From JAZKID01 sp965247525 (lineage in GTDB: Bacteria > Pseudomonadota > Alphaproteobacteria > Rhizobiales > UBA4765): a stretch of DNA of 64,000 nucleotides. Position 1 is the first letter of the stretch, and every line of letters begins with the position of its first letter. A program made the position numbers and the translations under genes. Below, piece after piece: positions 32,483 to 41,566 of this stretch. Under the pieces are notes generated by a model. That model was not told the origin of the DNA, ran no database searches, and saw only the letters and a list, made by a program, of their open reading frames with translations. The stretch lies in NCBI GenBank assembly GCA_965247525.1, contig OZ252015.1, forward strand, positions 1 through 64,000. Direction: 5' to 3'.

Positions 32483-33244
32483 ATGACCAGTGCCAGTGCG
32501 CCGCAAACCATCGATCCGATTATCAAGCTGCATCAGGTCAATAAATGGTATGGGACTTATCATGCGCTGCGCGACATCAACCTTGATGTCAAAATGGGAG
32601 AGCGCATTGTCATTTGTGGTCCATCAGGCTCAGGAAAATCGACGCTGATCCGTTGCATCAACGCGCTTGAAGACCATCAACGCGGCGATATCGAGGTTGA
32701 CGGCATCGAAGTCTCGAACAATACCAAAAAAATCGATGAAGTGCGCCGCGAAATCGGAATGGTGTTTCAGCAGTTCAACCTGTTTCCGCATTTGACGGTG
32801 ATGGAAAACTGCACACTTGCGCCGATCTGGGTGCGCAAAATGCCAAAAAAACAGGCGGAAGAACTGGCCTTGAAATTTCTGGAACGCGTTCGCATTCCCG
32901 AGCAGGCCGATAAATATCCGGGTCAGTTGTCCGGTGGCCAGCAGCAACGCGTGGCGATTGCGCGTGCGCTGTGCATGAACCCGAAGGTCATGCTGTTCGA
33001 CGAGCCGACATCGGCGCTCGACCCTGAAATGATTAAAGAGGTGCTCGACACCATGGTCGATCTTGCCGATAGCGGCATGACGATGATTGTCGTGACGCAT
33101 GAAATGGGCTTTGCCAAACAGGTGGCCGATCGTGTGATTTTCATGGATCAGGGCATGATCATTGAGCAGAACACGCCGCAAAACTTTTTTGACAATCCGC
33201 AGCATGAACGCACGAAGGCGTTTTTGGCACAGATTTTACATTAA
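32483..33244 (+). CDS. aapP: General L-amino acid ABC transporter, ATPase AapP
   Basis: The 253-residue ATPase that powers the Aap transporter. Walker A GPSGSGKST is at residues 46-54, the Q-loop lies in VFQQFNLFPHLTVMEN, the signature is LSGGQQQRVAIARAL and Walker B is VMLFDEPTSALDPE. The family-typical THEMGFAKQVADRVIFMD carries the switch histidine. It closes the aapJQMP operon; only 10 bases separate its stop from the next convergent gene and no terminator is apparent. Confidence 0.96.
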   Translation: MTSASAPQTIDPIIKLHQVNKWYGTYHALRDINLDVKMGERIVICGPSGSGKSTLIRCINALEDHQRGDIEVDGIEVSNNTKKIDEVRREIGMVFQQFNLFPHLTVMENCTLAPIWVRKMPKKQAEELALKFLERVRIPEQADKYPGQLSGGQQQRVAIARALCMNPKVMLFDEPTSALDPEMIKEVLDTMVDLADSGMTMIVVTHEMGFAKQVADRVIFMDQGMIIEQNTPQNFFDNPQHERTKAFLAQILH

Positions 33245-33254
33245 GGTTTTTGTT

Positions 33255-34097
33255 TTAGGCGAGAGAAGGTTTGAGACCGGCTTTTTCAAGCACGTCCATA
33301 TCACTTTTGTCTTTCAGTTCAGGATAATCGGCGCGGACGAGCGCGATCAGGTCTTTTGAGAACGCGTTAAAGCTGCTGCCAAGCGTATATTGCGCGTCAG
33401 CCGGCGCGAGCTTGCCGGCATATTGACCAAGGCCAATCGTTGTCAAAATCTGGTCCCAATGCGAATAGCGCAGCAATGAATCATTCGTCGGTGTGTTGTT
33501 GCTGCAAAACGGCAAAGCCGGGCACTGTTTGTGCGTGGTTTTTTCATCAGCGGTGCCGATACCGCTCACCGGAATGACAGGGTTTTCTTCAGTCTTAAAC
33601 GCACCGCGTGTCAGCATGATGTTTTTCAGCATGTCGGCATCAAGTTCGCCATCAGATTTTTGTAAGTTAGCGGCGGCCGTATTCACGAGCTGATTGTTGT
33701 AAGATTTAATCTCTTTCATCAGATCGCGGCGTTCGTCTTTTTCAGGCGTCCACAGCGCGCGCGTCAACCAGTTGCCTCTGTTTTGTGTAAAGGGTTTTGA
33801 CTGTGACAGGTTTTCCGTATTCTTTTGTGCTGCATCCGAGGGTGCTGTATTTACAGGCTTTGGCGCGGGCGTCGGTGTCGGCGCAATCTCTTTCACGGGT
33901 GCGGGCGTTTCTGCGCTCTCGCCGTTTTCAAGCGTTTTAACGATTGTGACCGTGCCGTCCTTGTTGTCGTGGACGATCACGTCTTTCAAAGCGTCATGTT
34001 TGGCCTGATCGATATCGATGAGAAAATCACCGTTGCTCAACTGTTTTGCGACAAAACTAACATCTTTGCCGCCTGACGTTACCGAAAAACTGGTCAT
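33255..34097 (-). CDS. Hypothetical protein with Pro-rich linker
   Basis: A 280-residue protein of no recognised family. ATG 34097 is preceded by GGAAG at good spacing; upstream in-frame codons give no plausible sequence. Residues 1-60 alternate strand-like stretches (SVTSGGKDVSFVAKQLSNGD, then GTVTIVKTLENG). A Pro/Thr/Ala-rich linker covers about 62-90. A helical C-terminal half contains NWLTRALWTPEKDERRDLMK and ends DVLEKAGLKPSLA. Two cysteines occur close together (QCPALPFCSNN). There is no signal peptide or membrane helix. It could be a cytosolic or secreted-substrate protein; nothing decides this. Confidence 0.75.
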   Translation of the reverse strand: MTSFSVTSGGKDVSFVAKQLSNGDFLIDIDQAKHDALKDVIVHDNKDGTVTIVKTLENGESAETPAPVKEIAPTPTPAPKPVNTAPSDAAQKNTENLSQSKPFTQNRGNWLTRALWTPEKDERRDLMKEIKSYNNQLVNTAAANLQKSDGELDADMLKNIMLTRGAFKTEENPVIPVSGIGTADEKTTHKQCPALPFCSNNTPTNDSLLRYSHWDQILTTIGLGQYAGKLAPADAQYTLGSSFNAFSKDLIALVRADYPELKDKSDMDVLEKAGLKPSLA

Positions 34098-34237
34098 ATC
34101 ATCTTCTTCCAACACACATGAACGATGATGCCAGAATAGGTGCGTTTCCGTTTCGCAGACCCTAATTAAATGTGTCGCATTTGAACGGTTCTGGTCACAT
34201 TGCGTTCTGAGGTTAATGCGCCAGCATGCCGAGGACG

Positions 34238-35083
34238 TTATGCAGCTTTGACGACATCGCAATCGGTAGCGGCACCCCATTCCGACCAAGACCCGTCATA
34301 GAGTTGCCAGTTGGAAATGCCGAGCGACTGCAAAGCCAGGCATAAAAATGCCGCGGTCACGCCAGACCCGCAGGTGCTGATAAGCGGGGCGCTCAAATCG
34401 ATACCGGCATTATCAATGATGGTTTTCAGCTCATCAAGAGTTTTAAGCGTGTCGCCGTCGAGCAGGTCAGTATAGGGCAGGTTCAGCGCGCCGGGCATAT
34501 GGCCGCTGCGCATGCCCGGGCGTGGCTCCGGCGCGGCGCCATCAAATCTTGCCGCGGAACGCGCATCGACAATTTGCGTTGTGTTGCCTGCGGCGTTTTT
34601 CACATCCTGTTTGCTTGCAAGCAGATCGCTGCGCAGGCTGACTTGAATGTCGGCAGAGGGGCGCAGCTCATTGCCAGCTTCAACAGGACGCTGCGCATCA
34701 TACCAGCCGGGCAGGCCATGCTCGAGAATATATACATTTTCAAAGCCATAGGCGCGCAGCATCCACCACACGCGCGGGGCGCCGAACAGGCCTTGTTGGT
34801 CATAGATGACAACAGTGTCGTCAGGATGCAGACCAAGCTGGCTAAGATGATGCGACATGGTGTCGGCATCGGGCAACATGTGCGGCAGCGGGTTGTACGC
34901 GTCTTTAATGACATCAATATCAAAGCGCTGCGCGCCCGGCAGGTGAATGTTGACATAGACCTGCGAAGCCTCGCCTGAATAGCTTCCATCGAGCAAGCGC
35001 AGCGCGCCTAAGTGCTGCTCCACCCAATCTGATGACACCAGAAAAGGCGAACGGTTGGCGGCAACGGGCGGTTTAAGCAGCAT
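34238..35083 (-). CDS. sseA: 3-mercaptopyruvate/thiosulfate sulfurtransferase
   Basis: Transfers sulfane sulfur from 3-mercaptopyruvate or thiosulfate to acceptors. The 281-residue protein has two rhodanese domains. The first, inactive one contains VVIYDQQGLFGAPRVWWML. The second has the catalytic Cys238 in the loop CGSGVTA, which is the mercaptopyruvate-type loop. PRPGMRSGHMPGALNLPY is also typical. It lies 140 bases upstream of the hypothetical gene on the same strand and is divergent from an SDR gene. Confidence 0.93.
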   Translation of the reverse strand: MLLKPPVAANRSPFLVSSDWVEQHLGALRLLDGSYSGEASQVYVNIHLPGAQRFDIDVIKDAYNPLPHMLPDADTMSHHLSQLGLHPDDTVVIYDQQGLFGAPRVWWMLRAYGFENVYILEHGLPGWYDAQRPVEAGNELRPSADIQVSLRSDLLASKQDVKNAAGNTTQIVDARSAARFDGAAPEPRPGMRSGHMPGALNLPYTDLLDGDTLKTLDELKTIIDNAGIDLSAPLISTCGSGVTAAFLCLALQSLGISNWQLYDGSWSEWGAATDCDVVKAA

Positions 35084-35191
35084 TGGGCAATCCCTTTATG
35101 TTGCAGGGGCACGCAAACCCCCGTAACCATCAGGTTTAAAGAATTCGCGTTGCGCGTCAATCAAAGACGTGCCGACAAGACAAGGTGCGTG

Positions 35192-35947
35192 ATGACAAAA
35201 AATATATGGATTACGGGCGCATCGAGCGGGATTGGCGCGGCGCTGGCGCTGGAGATGGCTGAGCGCGGCTGGCAGGTTTTTATTACGGCGCGCTCGAATG
35301 AGAAACTGGACGCGCTGGCTGCACGCCACGCGCTTATTCATGTCTTTGCCGGTGATGTGATGGATGCCGCTCGCATGGTTGAAATTGTTAGCGAGATCGA
35401 GCAGCACTTTGGCCCGATCGACACTGCGATTTTAAACGCCGCAATTTATCTGCATACCAATGCCGTTCCGTTTGAACGCGACATTTACATCAAGCAAATT
35501 GAGACGAACCAGATCGGCCCTCTCAACGCACTTGCGGCGCTTGTCCCGCGCATGACACAGCGCAGGAGCGGCGCACTCTGGCTGGTTGCTTCCGTCGCAG
35601 GGTTTGGCGGCCTGCCAACCGCCGCCGCCTATGGCAGCACAAAGGCGGCCTTGATCAATCTAGCAGAATGCCTGAAATTTGATCTGGATAAATTCAACGT
35701 GCATATGGGCGTCATCAATCCCGGATTTGTCGACACGCCGCTGATTGCATCGAGCGATTACAAAAAACCGTTCATGATTTCGGCCGAGGATGCCGCAAAG
35801 CGCATAGCCAACGGCATTGCCCGCAGGCCTTTTGAAATTACATTTCCAAAGCGTTTCACATGGTTTGTCAAATTCATTGGCCTGCTGCCATATCCTTTGT
35901 ATTTCGGGCTGGTCAAAGCCAGCGCCAAGTGGGCAGGGCGCGCTTAA
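35192..35947 (+). CDS. Short-chain dehydrogenase/reductase
   Basis: A 251-residue SDR oxidoreductase. From ATG 35192 it has the cofactor motif TGASSGIG near residue 8, NAAIYL as the NAG equivalent, catalytic Ser in WLVASVAG, and Y-x3-K in YGSTKAAL. A C-terminal FVKFIGLLPYPLYFGLV is hydrophobic and may touch the membrane. The substrate is unknown. The longer start at 35150 adds 14 residues with no conservation. Confidence 0.9.
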   Translation: MTKNIWITGASSGIGAALALEMAERGWQVFITARSNEKLDALAARHALIHVFAGDVMDAARMVEIVSEIEQHFGPIDTAILNAAIYLHTNAVPFERDIYIKQIETNQIGPLNALAALVPRMTQRRSGALWLVASVAGFGGLPTAAAYGSTKAALINLAECLKFDLDKFNVHMGVINPGFVDTPLIASSDYKKPFMISAEDAAKRIANGIARRPFEITFPKRFTWFVKFIGLLPYPLYFGLVKASAKWAGRA

Positions 35948-36006
35948 ACGCTTGCATGCCGCGCCTTTATTTCCGATAAGGGCACCATCCATTGAAAGTT
36001 TTGTAA

Positions 36007-37353
36007 ATGTCCTGGTCTCCAATGTCATGGCGCGGCAAAACCGCGTTGCAAATGCCTGATTATCCCGATGCAGCGCTTCTCAAAGATGTCGAAGCCGAAC
36101 TCACGACCTATCCGCCGCTGATTTTTGCCGGCGAGTGCCGCGAGCTAGAAGCGCATCTTGCAAAAGTCTGCGACGGCAAGGCGTTTTTGTTGCAGGGCGG
36201 CGACTGCGCTGAAAGTTTTAGCGAGCATGGCCCGAATACAATCCGAGATTTCTTTCGCATTTTTTTGCAGATGTCGGTGGTTTTGACGCATGAGGCACGC
36301 TTGCCTGTCGTCAAAGTGGGGCGCATTGCCGGGCAGTTTGCAAAACCACGCTCATCCAATGAAGAAAAAATTGATGGCACCAGCCTGCCAAGCTATCGCG
36401 GCGACATCGTCAACGGTTCGGCCTTTACGGCCGAAGAGCGCGTGCCCAATCCCAAACGCCAGCTTCACGCTTATCGGCAATCTGCGGCCACGCTGAATTT
36501 TGTCCGTGCGCTGGCAACCGGCGGTTATGCGAGCCTCGCCAATGTGCATAAATGGATGCTCGATTTCGTCGAGATGAGCCCGAAATGGCAGGCGGTGACA
36601 GACCGCATCGAAGGCTCGATTGCGTTCATGCGCGCCTGCGGCGTTGATCCCGGCAACCATCCAGAAATGCGCGTGACGGATTTTTACACAAGCCATGAGG
36701 CCTTGCTTCTGGGCTATGAGGAAGCGCTGACGCGGCAAGATTCAACGCAAGACGACATGCCATGGGTTGCGACCTCCGGCCATATGATATGGATCGGCGA
36801 TCGCACGCGCCAGCTTGACGGCGCGCATGTGGAGTATTGCCGCGGTGTGCTTAATCCCATCGGTATCAAATGCGGACCAAGTCTTGATCCGCAGGAGCTT
36901 GTCGAAATTGTCCAGCGCATCAATCCGGCAAACCGCAAAGGGCGGATTGTGCTGATCTGCCGTTTTGGCGCGGACCATGTGGAGGCAAAACTGCCACCAC
37001 TCATCGAAGCAATTAAAAAAGCAGGGCGGCATGTGGTGTGGACGTGCGACCCGATGCATGGCAACACGATCAGCGTCAACGGTCTTAAAACGCGGCCGTT
37101 TGACAGGATTATGAAGGAAATTGAAGGCTTTTTTGCCGTTCATAAAAAAACGCAGACATGGCCGGGTGGCATCCATATCGAGATGACAGGAAAAAATGTC
37201 ACCGAATGTATTGGCGGTTTGTCGGCTGTGACTGCCGAAAGTCTGGAAGACAATTACGACACGGCCTGCGACCCGCGCCTTAATGCCTCGCAAGCGCTTG
37301 ACCTTGCGTTCAGATTGACGGACAATCTTAAAATATTTCAGTTTATTGCGTAA
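36007..37353 (+). CDS. 3-deoxy-7-phosphoheptulonate synthase, class II
   Basis: First step of the shikimate pathway, condensing phosphoenolpyruvate with erythrose 4-phosphate. The 448-residue plant-type (class II) enzyme has FLLQGGDCAESFSEHGPNTIRD (here split at the conserved QGGDCAESF), VGRIAGQFAKPRSS, the PSLDPQELVEIVQRINPANR region and WTCDPMHGNTIS. The substrate and metal motifs RFGADHVEAKLP and the late GGIHIEMTGKNVTECIGG are intact. No pathway partner is adjacent. Confidence 0.94.
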   Translation: MSWSPMSWRGKTALQMPDYPDAALLKDVEAELTTYPPLIFAGECRELEAHLAKVCDGKAFLLQGGDCAESFSEHGPNTIRDFFRIFLQMSVVLTHEARLPVVKVGRIAGQFAKPRSSNEEKIDGTSLPSYRGDIVNGSAFTAEERVPNPKRQLHAYRQSAATLNFVRALATGGYASLANVHKWMLDFVEMSPKWQAVTDRIEGSIAFMRACGVDPGNHPEMRVTDFYTSHEALLLGYEEALTRQDSTQDDMPWVATSGHMIWIGDRTRQLDGAHVEYCRGVLNPIGIKCGPSLDPQELVEIVQRINPANRKGRIVLICRFGADHVEAKLPPLIEAIKKAGRHVVWTCDPMHGNTISVNGLKTRPFDRIMKEIEGFFAVHKKTQTWPGGIHIEMTGKNVTECIGGLSAVTAESLEDNYDTACDPRLNASQALDLAFRLTDNLKIFQFIA

Positions 37354-37365
37354 CGGGTTCGCGTA

Positions 37366-37599
37366 ATGGTTTGTAGTGTTCTTCCAAGTTTTGTCTGTGA
37401 CAGTGCGGCGTCTGCGCGCGATTATCTGGCGCAATCTTTTCAGGCGGTTTTGGCCGTGACGCCAAAAAAGGCAGAACCAGCCCGCCCGTTTGCCGCACCC
37501 AGACCCCTTTCAAATGCCGAGAAGCTGGATTTGTTGCGCAAAAATCGCCTGATCTATTCAATCCGCTCGGCAAAATACACTCGCTCTATTTATCAGTAA
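37366..37599 (+). CDS. Small hypothetical protein
   Basis: A 77-codon frame between the DAHP synthase and pccA genes. The N-terminal part has SAASARDYLAQSFQAVLAV, a Pro/Ala-rich middle, and a basic C-terminal helix (NAEKLDLLRKNRLIYSIRSA). No domain, signal peptide or strong ribosome-binding site is seen. It fills most of the 312-base gap. It may be a real small gene or a chance frame; an overlapping reverse frame looks less plausible. Confidence 0.45.
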   Translation: MVCSVLPSFVCDSAASARDYLAQSFQAVLAVTPKKAEPARPFAAPRPLSNAEKLDLLRKNRLIYSIRSAKYTRSIYQ

Positions 37600-37665
37600 C
37601 TCTATTATTTTATTGATCTTTTGCATGCCGGGCGGTAGGCCGGACGCAGAGCATAAGGATCATAA

Positions 37666-39678
37666 ATGTTCAAAAAAATTCTGATTGCCAATCGCGGCGA
37701 GATTGCCTGCCGTATCATTAAAACGGCGCGCGCAATGGGTATTGGCACGGTTGCCGTATATTCAGAGGCCGACCGCGGTGCCATGCATGTGCGGCTGGCC
37801 GATGAAGCTGTTTTTATCGGGCCGTCGGAGGCCGCGCAGTCTTATCTTGTCATTGAGAAAATCATTGAGGCCTGTCGTTTGAGTGGCGCCGAGGCCGTGC
37901 ATCCGGGCTATGGGTTTTTGTCGGAGCGTGAAGCATTTGTTGCCGCCCTGAGCAAAGCCGGTATTGTTTTTATCGGCCCCAATGCCGGCGCGATTGCCGC
38001 CATGGGCGACAAAATTGAAAGCAAAAAAGCGGCGGCTGCGGCCGGTGTTTCCACCGTGCCGGGTCATCTTGGTGAGATTGCGAACGCTGAGGAGGCGCTG
38101 CGCGTTGCACGCTCCATCGGCTATCCGGTGATGATTAAAGCGTCCGCAGGCGGCGGCGGCAAGGGCATGCGGATTGCCTACAATGACAGCGAAGTCGCAG
38201 ATGGTTTTGCAACGTCAAAGTCAGAAGCCAAGTCCTCGTTCGGCGATGACCGCATGTTTATCGAAAAGTTTATCGAAAACCCGCGCCACATCGAAATTCA
38301 GGTGCTGGGCGACAAGCACGGCAATATTATTTACCTGGGTGAACGCGAATGTTCGATCCAGCGCCGTAACCAGAAGGTGATCGAAGAGGCACCGTCGCCG
38401 CTCCTTGATGACGCAACGCGGCGCAAAATGGGCGAACAGGCCGTCGCATTGGCGCGCGCCGTCAATTATGACAGCGCTGGCACGGTCGAGTTTGTCGCTG
38501 GGCAGGACAAAAGTTTTTATTTCCTTGAAATGAATACAAGATTGCAGGTTGAGCATCCCGTCACTGAGCTGGTGACGGGCGTCGATCTTGTCGAACAGAT
38601 GATCCGGATTGCCGCAGGCGAAAAGCTCAGTCTGACGCAGGCAGATGTGAAGCTGAACGGATGGGCCATTGAAACTCGCATCTATGCGGAAGACCCGTAT
38701 CGCGGCTTTATGCCGTCCATTGGCCGCTTAAATGTCTACGCGCCGCCGCTTCAAGCGGATGTCAATGCCGCGCAATTGCGAATTGATACGGGCGTCGAAG
38801 AGGGCGCGCAGATTTCCATGTTTTACGACCCGATGATTGCAAAACTCGTCACCTATGCACCCACACGCCAACAGGCGATCGACGGCCAACATCAAGCACT
38901 GGGGGCTTACATTATCGAAGGCATCACCCACAATATTCCGTTTTTGTCATCGCTGATCGCGCATCCGCGTTTTGGCAGAGGTGATTTATCGACCGCATTC
39001 ATCGCCGGTGAATATCCGGACGGATTTTCGAATAAGATGCTGAGCGGCGAAGAGCGTGAAACCTTTGCTAGCGTTGCCGCATCCATTGACATGCTCTCGA
39101 ATGAGCGGCGAAAACGCATCAGCGGCCAGCTGAGTGGCCGCCCTTATGTGTTTCCACCGCGGCGTATTGCGCTGGTCGATGCCAACAGGCTGGTTTTGGA
39201 CGTAACGGCGCTTGGCCGTGAAACAACAGTCTCGTGCCTTGAGAACGGAATTGAAAAATCGTCCACCACGCTCGTCAGCAATTTTATAACGGGCGCACAT
39301 GTCTGGCGCGGTACAATCAATGGCGTGCAACAGGTTTTCCATGTGGCCGCGCGCAAAAATGGCTGGCAGATTTCAAAGGGCGACCAATCCGCTTTCATTC
39401 AAATTTTAACGGAAAACGAGGCCAAGCTTTTGTCTTTGCTCCCGATTGTGGAAGAGCAGGGCAATCGTTCAGCTATTTTATGCCCGATGCCCGGCCTTGT
39501 TAAAGCGATAGCTGTCGGTATTGGGCAAAATGTGAAAGCCGGAGAAATTGTAGCCGTTGTGGAAGCCATGAAAATGGAAAATCAGCTTCGCGCAGAGCGC
39601 GATGGTGTCATCAAAACAATCAGCGTTTCGGTTGGTGATACGTTGAGCGTTGATGATGAAATGATGGCGTTTGCTTGA
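37666..39678 (+). CDS. pccA: Propionyl/acyl-CoA carboxylase, biotin-carrying alpha subunit
   Basis: Carboxylates its own biotin using bicarbonate and ATP and hands it to PccB. The 670-residue protein starts MFKKILIANRGEIACRIIKT, has the biotin carboxylase ATP-grasp loop GGGGKGMRI, FLEMNTRLQVEHPVTELVTG, a BT linker domain after about 460, and a C-terminal biotinyl domain with EAMKMEN where Lys636 carries biotin. AAGGATC precedes the ATG. It stands alone, 21 kb from pccB. Confidence 0.95.
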   Translation: MFKKILIANRGEIACRIIKTARAMGIGTVAVYSEADRGAMHVRLADEAVFIGPSEAAQSYLVIEKIIEACRLSGAEAVHPGYGFLSEREAFVAALSKAGIVFIGPNAGAIAAMGDKIESKKAAAAAGVSTVPGHLGEIANAEEALRVARSIGYPVMIKASAGGGGKGMRIAYNDSEVADGFATSKSEAKSSFGDDRMFIEKFIENPRHIEIQVLGDKHGNIIYLGERECSIQRRNQKVIEEAPSPLLDDATRRKMGEQAVALARAVNYDSAGTVEFVAGQDKSFYFLEMNTRLQVEHPVTELVTGVDLVEQMIRIAAGEKLSLTQADVKLNGWAIETRIYAEDPYRGFMPSIGRLNVYAPPLQADVNAAQLRIDTGVEEGAQISMFYDPMIAKLVTYAPTRQQAIDGQHQALGAYIIEGITHNIPFLSSLIAHPRFGRGDLSTAFIAGEYPDGFSNKMLSGEERETFASVAASIDMLSNERRKRISGQLSGRPYVFPPRRIALVDANRLVLDVTALGRETTVSCLENGIEKSSTTLVSNFITGAHVWRGTINGVQQVFHVAARKNGWQISKGDQSAFIQILTENEAKLLSLLPIVEEQGNRSAILCPMPGLVKAIAVGIGQNVKAGEIVAVVEAMKMENQLRAERDGVIKTISVSVGDTLSVDDEMMAFA

Positions 39679-39747
39679 TTTTTAAAGTTGTCTGTGCTCT
39701 ATGACCACTATTGTTTCAAGTATATTGTTTAAAATTTTAGTGAAGTG

Positions 39748-41514
39748 ATGTTTAATCTCGACAAATATGGCCTCAAACCAGGCACGCCCATTCCTGATAA
39801 CTTGCAGGTTCCTCTTCGTACATCTGAAGATGGCCGTGCATTCGCGGCGTTTAATAAAGCACAAATCAAACTTGCAAATGCGCTTACGAAAACAAAAGGC
39901 GCGCTCGATGCCAAAATAAATGCATACAGAAAAAATTCTGGACATGCGCTTGAGCATTTAACGGATCATCAAAAGCAGGTATTTTACAGGCTGATACGCG
40001 CTTGCGCCAAAGCGCCGCAAGATCAGACAAAATATCCAACCAGAATTGAAATGGATTTAACGCCAGAGAAACTTTTAGAATCAAACAACCCGCCAACAAA
40101 ACGAGTGCCAAAAAACAACTTAGATAGTCGTCAACTCATCGAAAAAAGGGTTCCTGCGGAAGATTTGCAAAAATCTAAAATGGTTTTAGTGCCTAAAACT
40201 GTAGAAATCGATGAGGAAGCAATAAAGCATCTGATTTGGACCGAAAAATCCAGTTGTTTTGATCATGAAACACACGATCTAAAAAGTTTTTATAAAGAAC
40301 AGCGCGACAAAATTGTTTCAAGATACGGCGACTACAAGCATGATATTGAACGGCACCGCACGATCCTTGACAAGCGCAGAAACAATATGCCTACGGTCGG
40401 CGATATTATACAACAAAATTTGAAAAAGCAGTTGGAAGAAGTAAAAGCGAATAAAAGGCTTCGTGTCGTTGCCGATATGGAAGCTTTACCTGACGCATCC
40501 GCCTCATTGAAAGAACCAGACGACCGCTCTGAAATACGCGTTAGAAAAAAACCTGTACAAAAATCCAAACCAGATTTGAATGCTGAAACAGCCTCAGAAA
40601 AAAAGTTAATTACTGAGCAGCCTAAAAACCTAATTACTCTGGATTCAGAAAATGATAAAATAGCTGCTAAACAAGCGGCGCTTCGAACAATTGAGGAACG
40701 TTTTGATCAAAGAAAGGTAGAATTTCTTGCGACTTTGCATCATCCTGAAGGGATAGAAGTTGCTGCAAAAATGGCAGCGCTTAACGCTGAAGAAACCGAA
40801 GCTTTGAGAAATCTCGTTGCGCAGAAAAAAATTATAGAAGTTCCGAAGGAAAACCCTCCTGTTCTGGATACAAAGAATAATCTTAAGCCATTACCTGAAA
40901 ATCTTTCCGTAAAGCCAAAACAGCCTCCAGGCATTTTACCCTCGGATGACTATCTTCCAAAATACAACAGTGAGACAAATCGGGTTGGCGGATCCGAAAC
41001 ATTTGCTTTGCACGAAAAGACTTTACCGGCGTCTTTTCACTTTGGCCACGCCATCAATCTCGCTCGCTTTGGAAGTTCTCTTTATTCGGTTTACAATGCA
41101 AAAACTGGAAATGATGCAAGGTCGGCATATCGTGACCTCATGATCACAGGTGTTGCCACACTTCCGACTTTCCTGTCGCGACACAGCGAAATTTCTGCAT
41201 CCCTTGCAACGCCGGCAGCTTTGCTGAGCTCACTGATGACAATCGGTTTTGCTGCGCATGATGCAGGTGCAAAGAACGGACGTCGTTTTGCGTTTGACAA
41301 GACTGTTGCAGCTGTCACCGGTGGAACGGCCGGCGGCTGGCTGCTGTCGTCGGCGGTCAATGCAAGCTATGCCATGCTGCTTCGCAAGCGCAGCGGCATA
41401 GTTAAAGAGGGCATTGGTCTGGCGCTTGGCATTGCCGCCTACACGCTGGGCGATAAGATCGCTGCCGACCAAGCGGAACAGCTTTACGACAACAGCACCA
41501 AAAAAACATCATGA
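39748..41514 (+). CDS. Large orphan protein with AT-rich, Lys-rich body and hydrophobic C-terminus
   Basis: A 588-residue protein of no recognised family, starting at ATG 39748 (a GTG codon lies directly before). Residues 1-400 are hydrophilic, rich in Lys, Glu and Asn, probably coiled-coil or disordered, with repeated charged segments and codons ending in A/T. From about residue 430 the sequence becomes Ala/Gly-rich and hydrophobic, with ATPAALLSSLMTIGFAAHDAG, TVAAVTGGTAGGWLLSSAV and LALGIAAYTLGDKIAAD. That end could insert into membranes. No signal peptide. Its base composition differs from pccA and recO on either side. Confidence 0.8.
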   Translation: MFNLDKYGLKPGTPIPDNLQVPLRTSEDGRAFAAFNKAQIKLANALTKTKGALDAKINAYRKNSGHALEHLTDHQKQVFYRLIRACAKAPQDQTKYPTRIEMDLTPEKLLESNNPPTKRVPKNNLDSRQLIEKRVPAEDLQKSKMVLVPKTVEIDEEAIKHLIWTEKSSCFDHETHDLKSFYKEQRDKIVSRYGDYKHDIERHRTILDKRRNNMPTVGDIIQQNLKKQLEEVKANKRLRVVADMEALPDASASLKEPDDRSEIRVRKKPVQKSKPDLNAETASEKKLITEQPKNLITLDSENDKIAAKQAALRTIEERFDQRKVEFLATLHHPEGIEVAAKMAALNAEETEALRNLVAQKKIIEVPKENPPVLDTKNNLKPLPENLSVKPKQPPGILPSDDYLPKYNSETNRVGGSETFALHEKTLPASFHFGHAINLARFGSSLYSVYNAKTGNDARSAYRDLMITGVATLPTFLSRHSEISASLATPAALLSSLMTIGFAAHDAGAKNGRRFAFDKTVAAVTGGTAGGWLLSSAVNASYAMLLRKRSGIVKEGIGLALGIAAYTLGDKIAADQAEQLYDNSTKKTS

Positions 41515-41566
41515 CTGTCATAATACGAGCCTTTTCAAGTGACGCACAGATGGGCATTGTCGCGCC

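Noticed and set aside
37343..37573. A 76-codon reverse frame between the DAHP synthase and pccA genes
   Set aside because: The forward 77-codon frame has more natural codon use; the reverse product is Pro/Arg-rich without structure.
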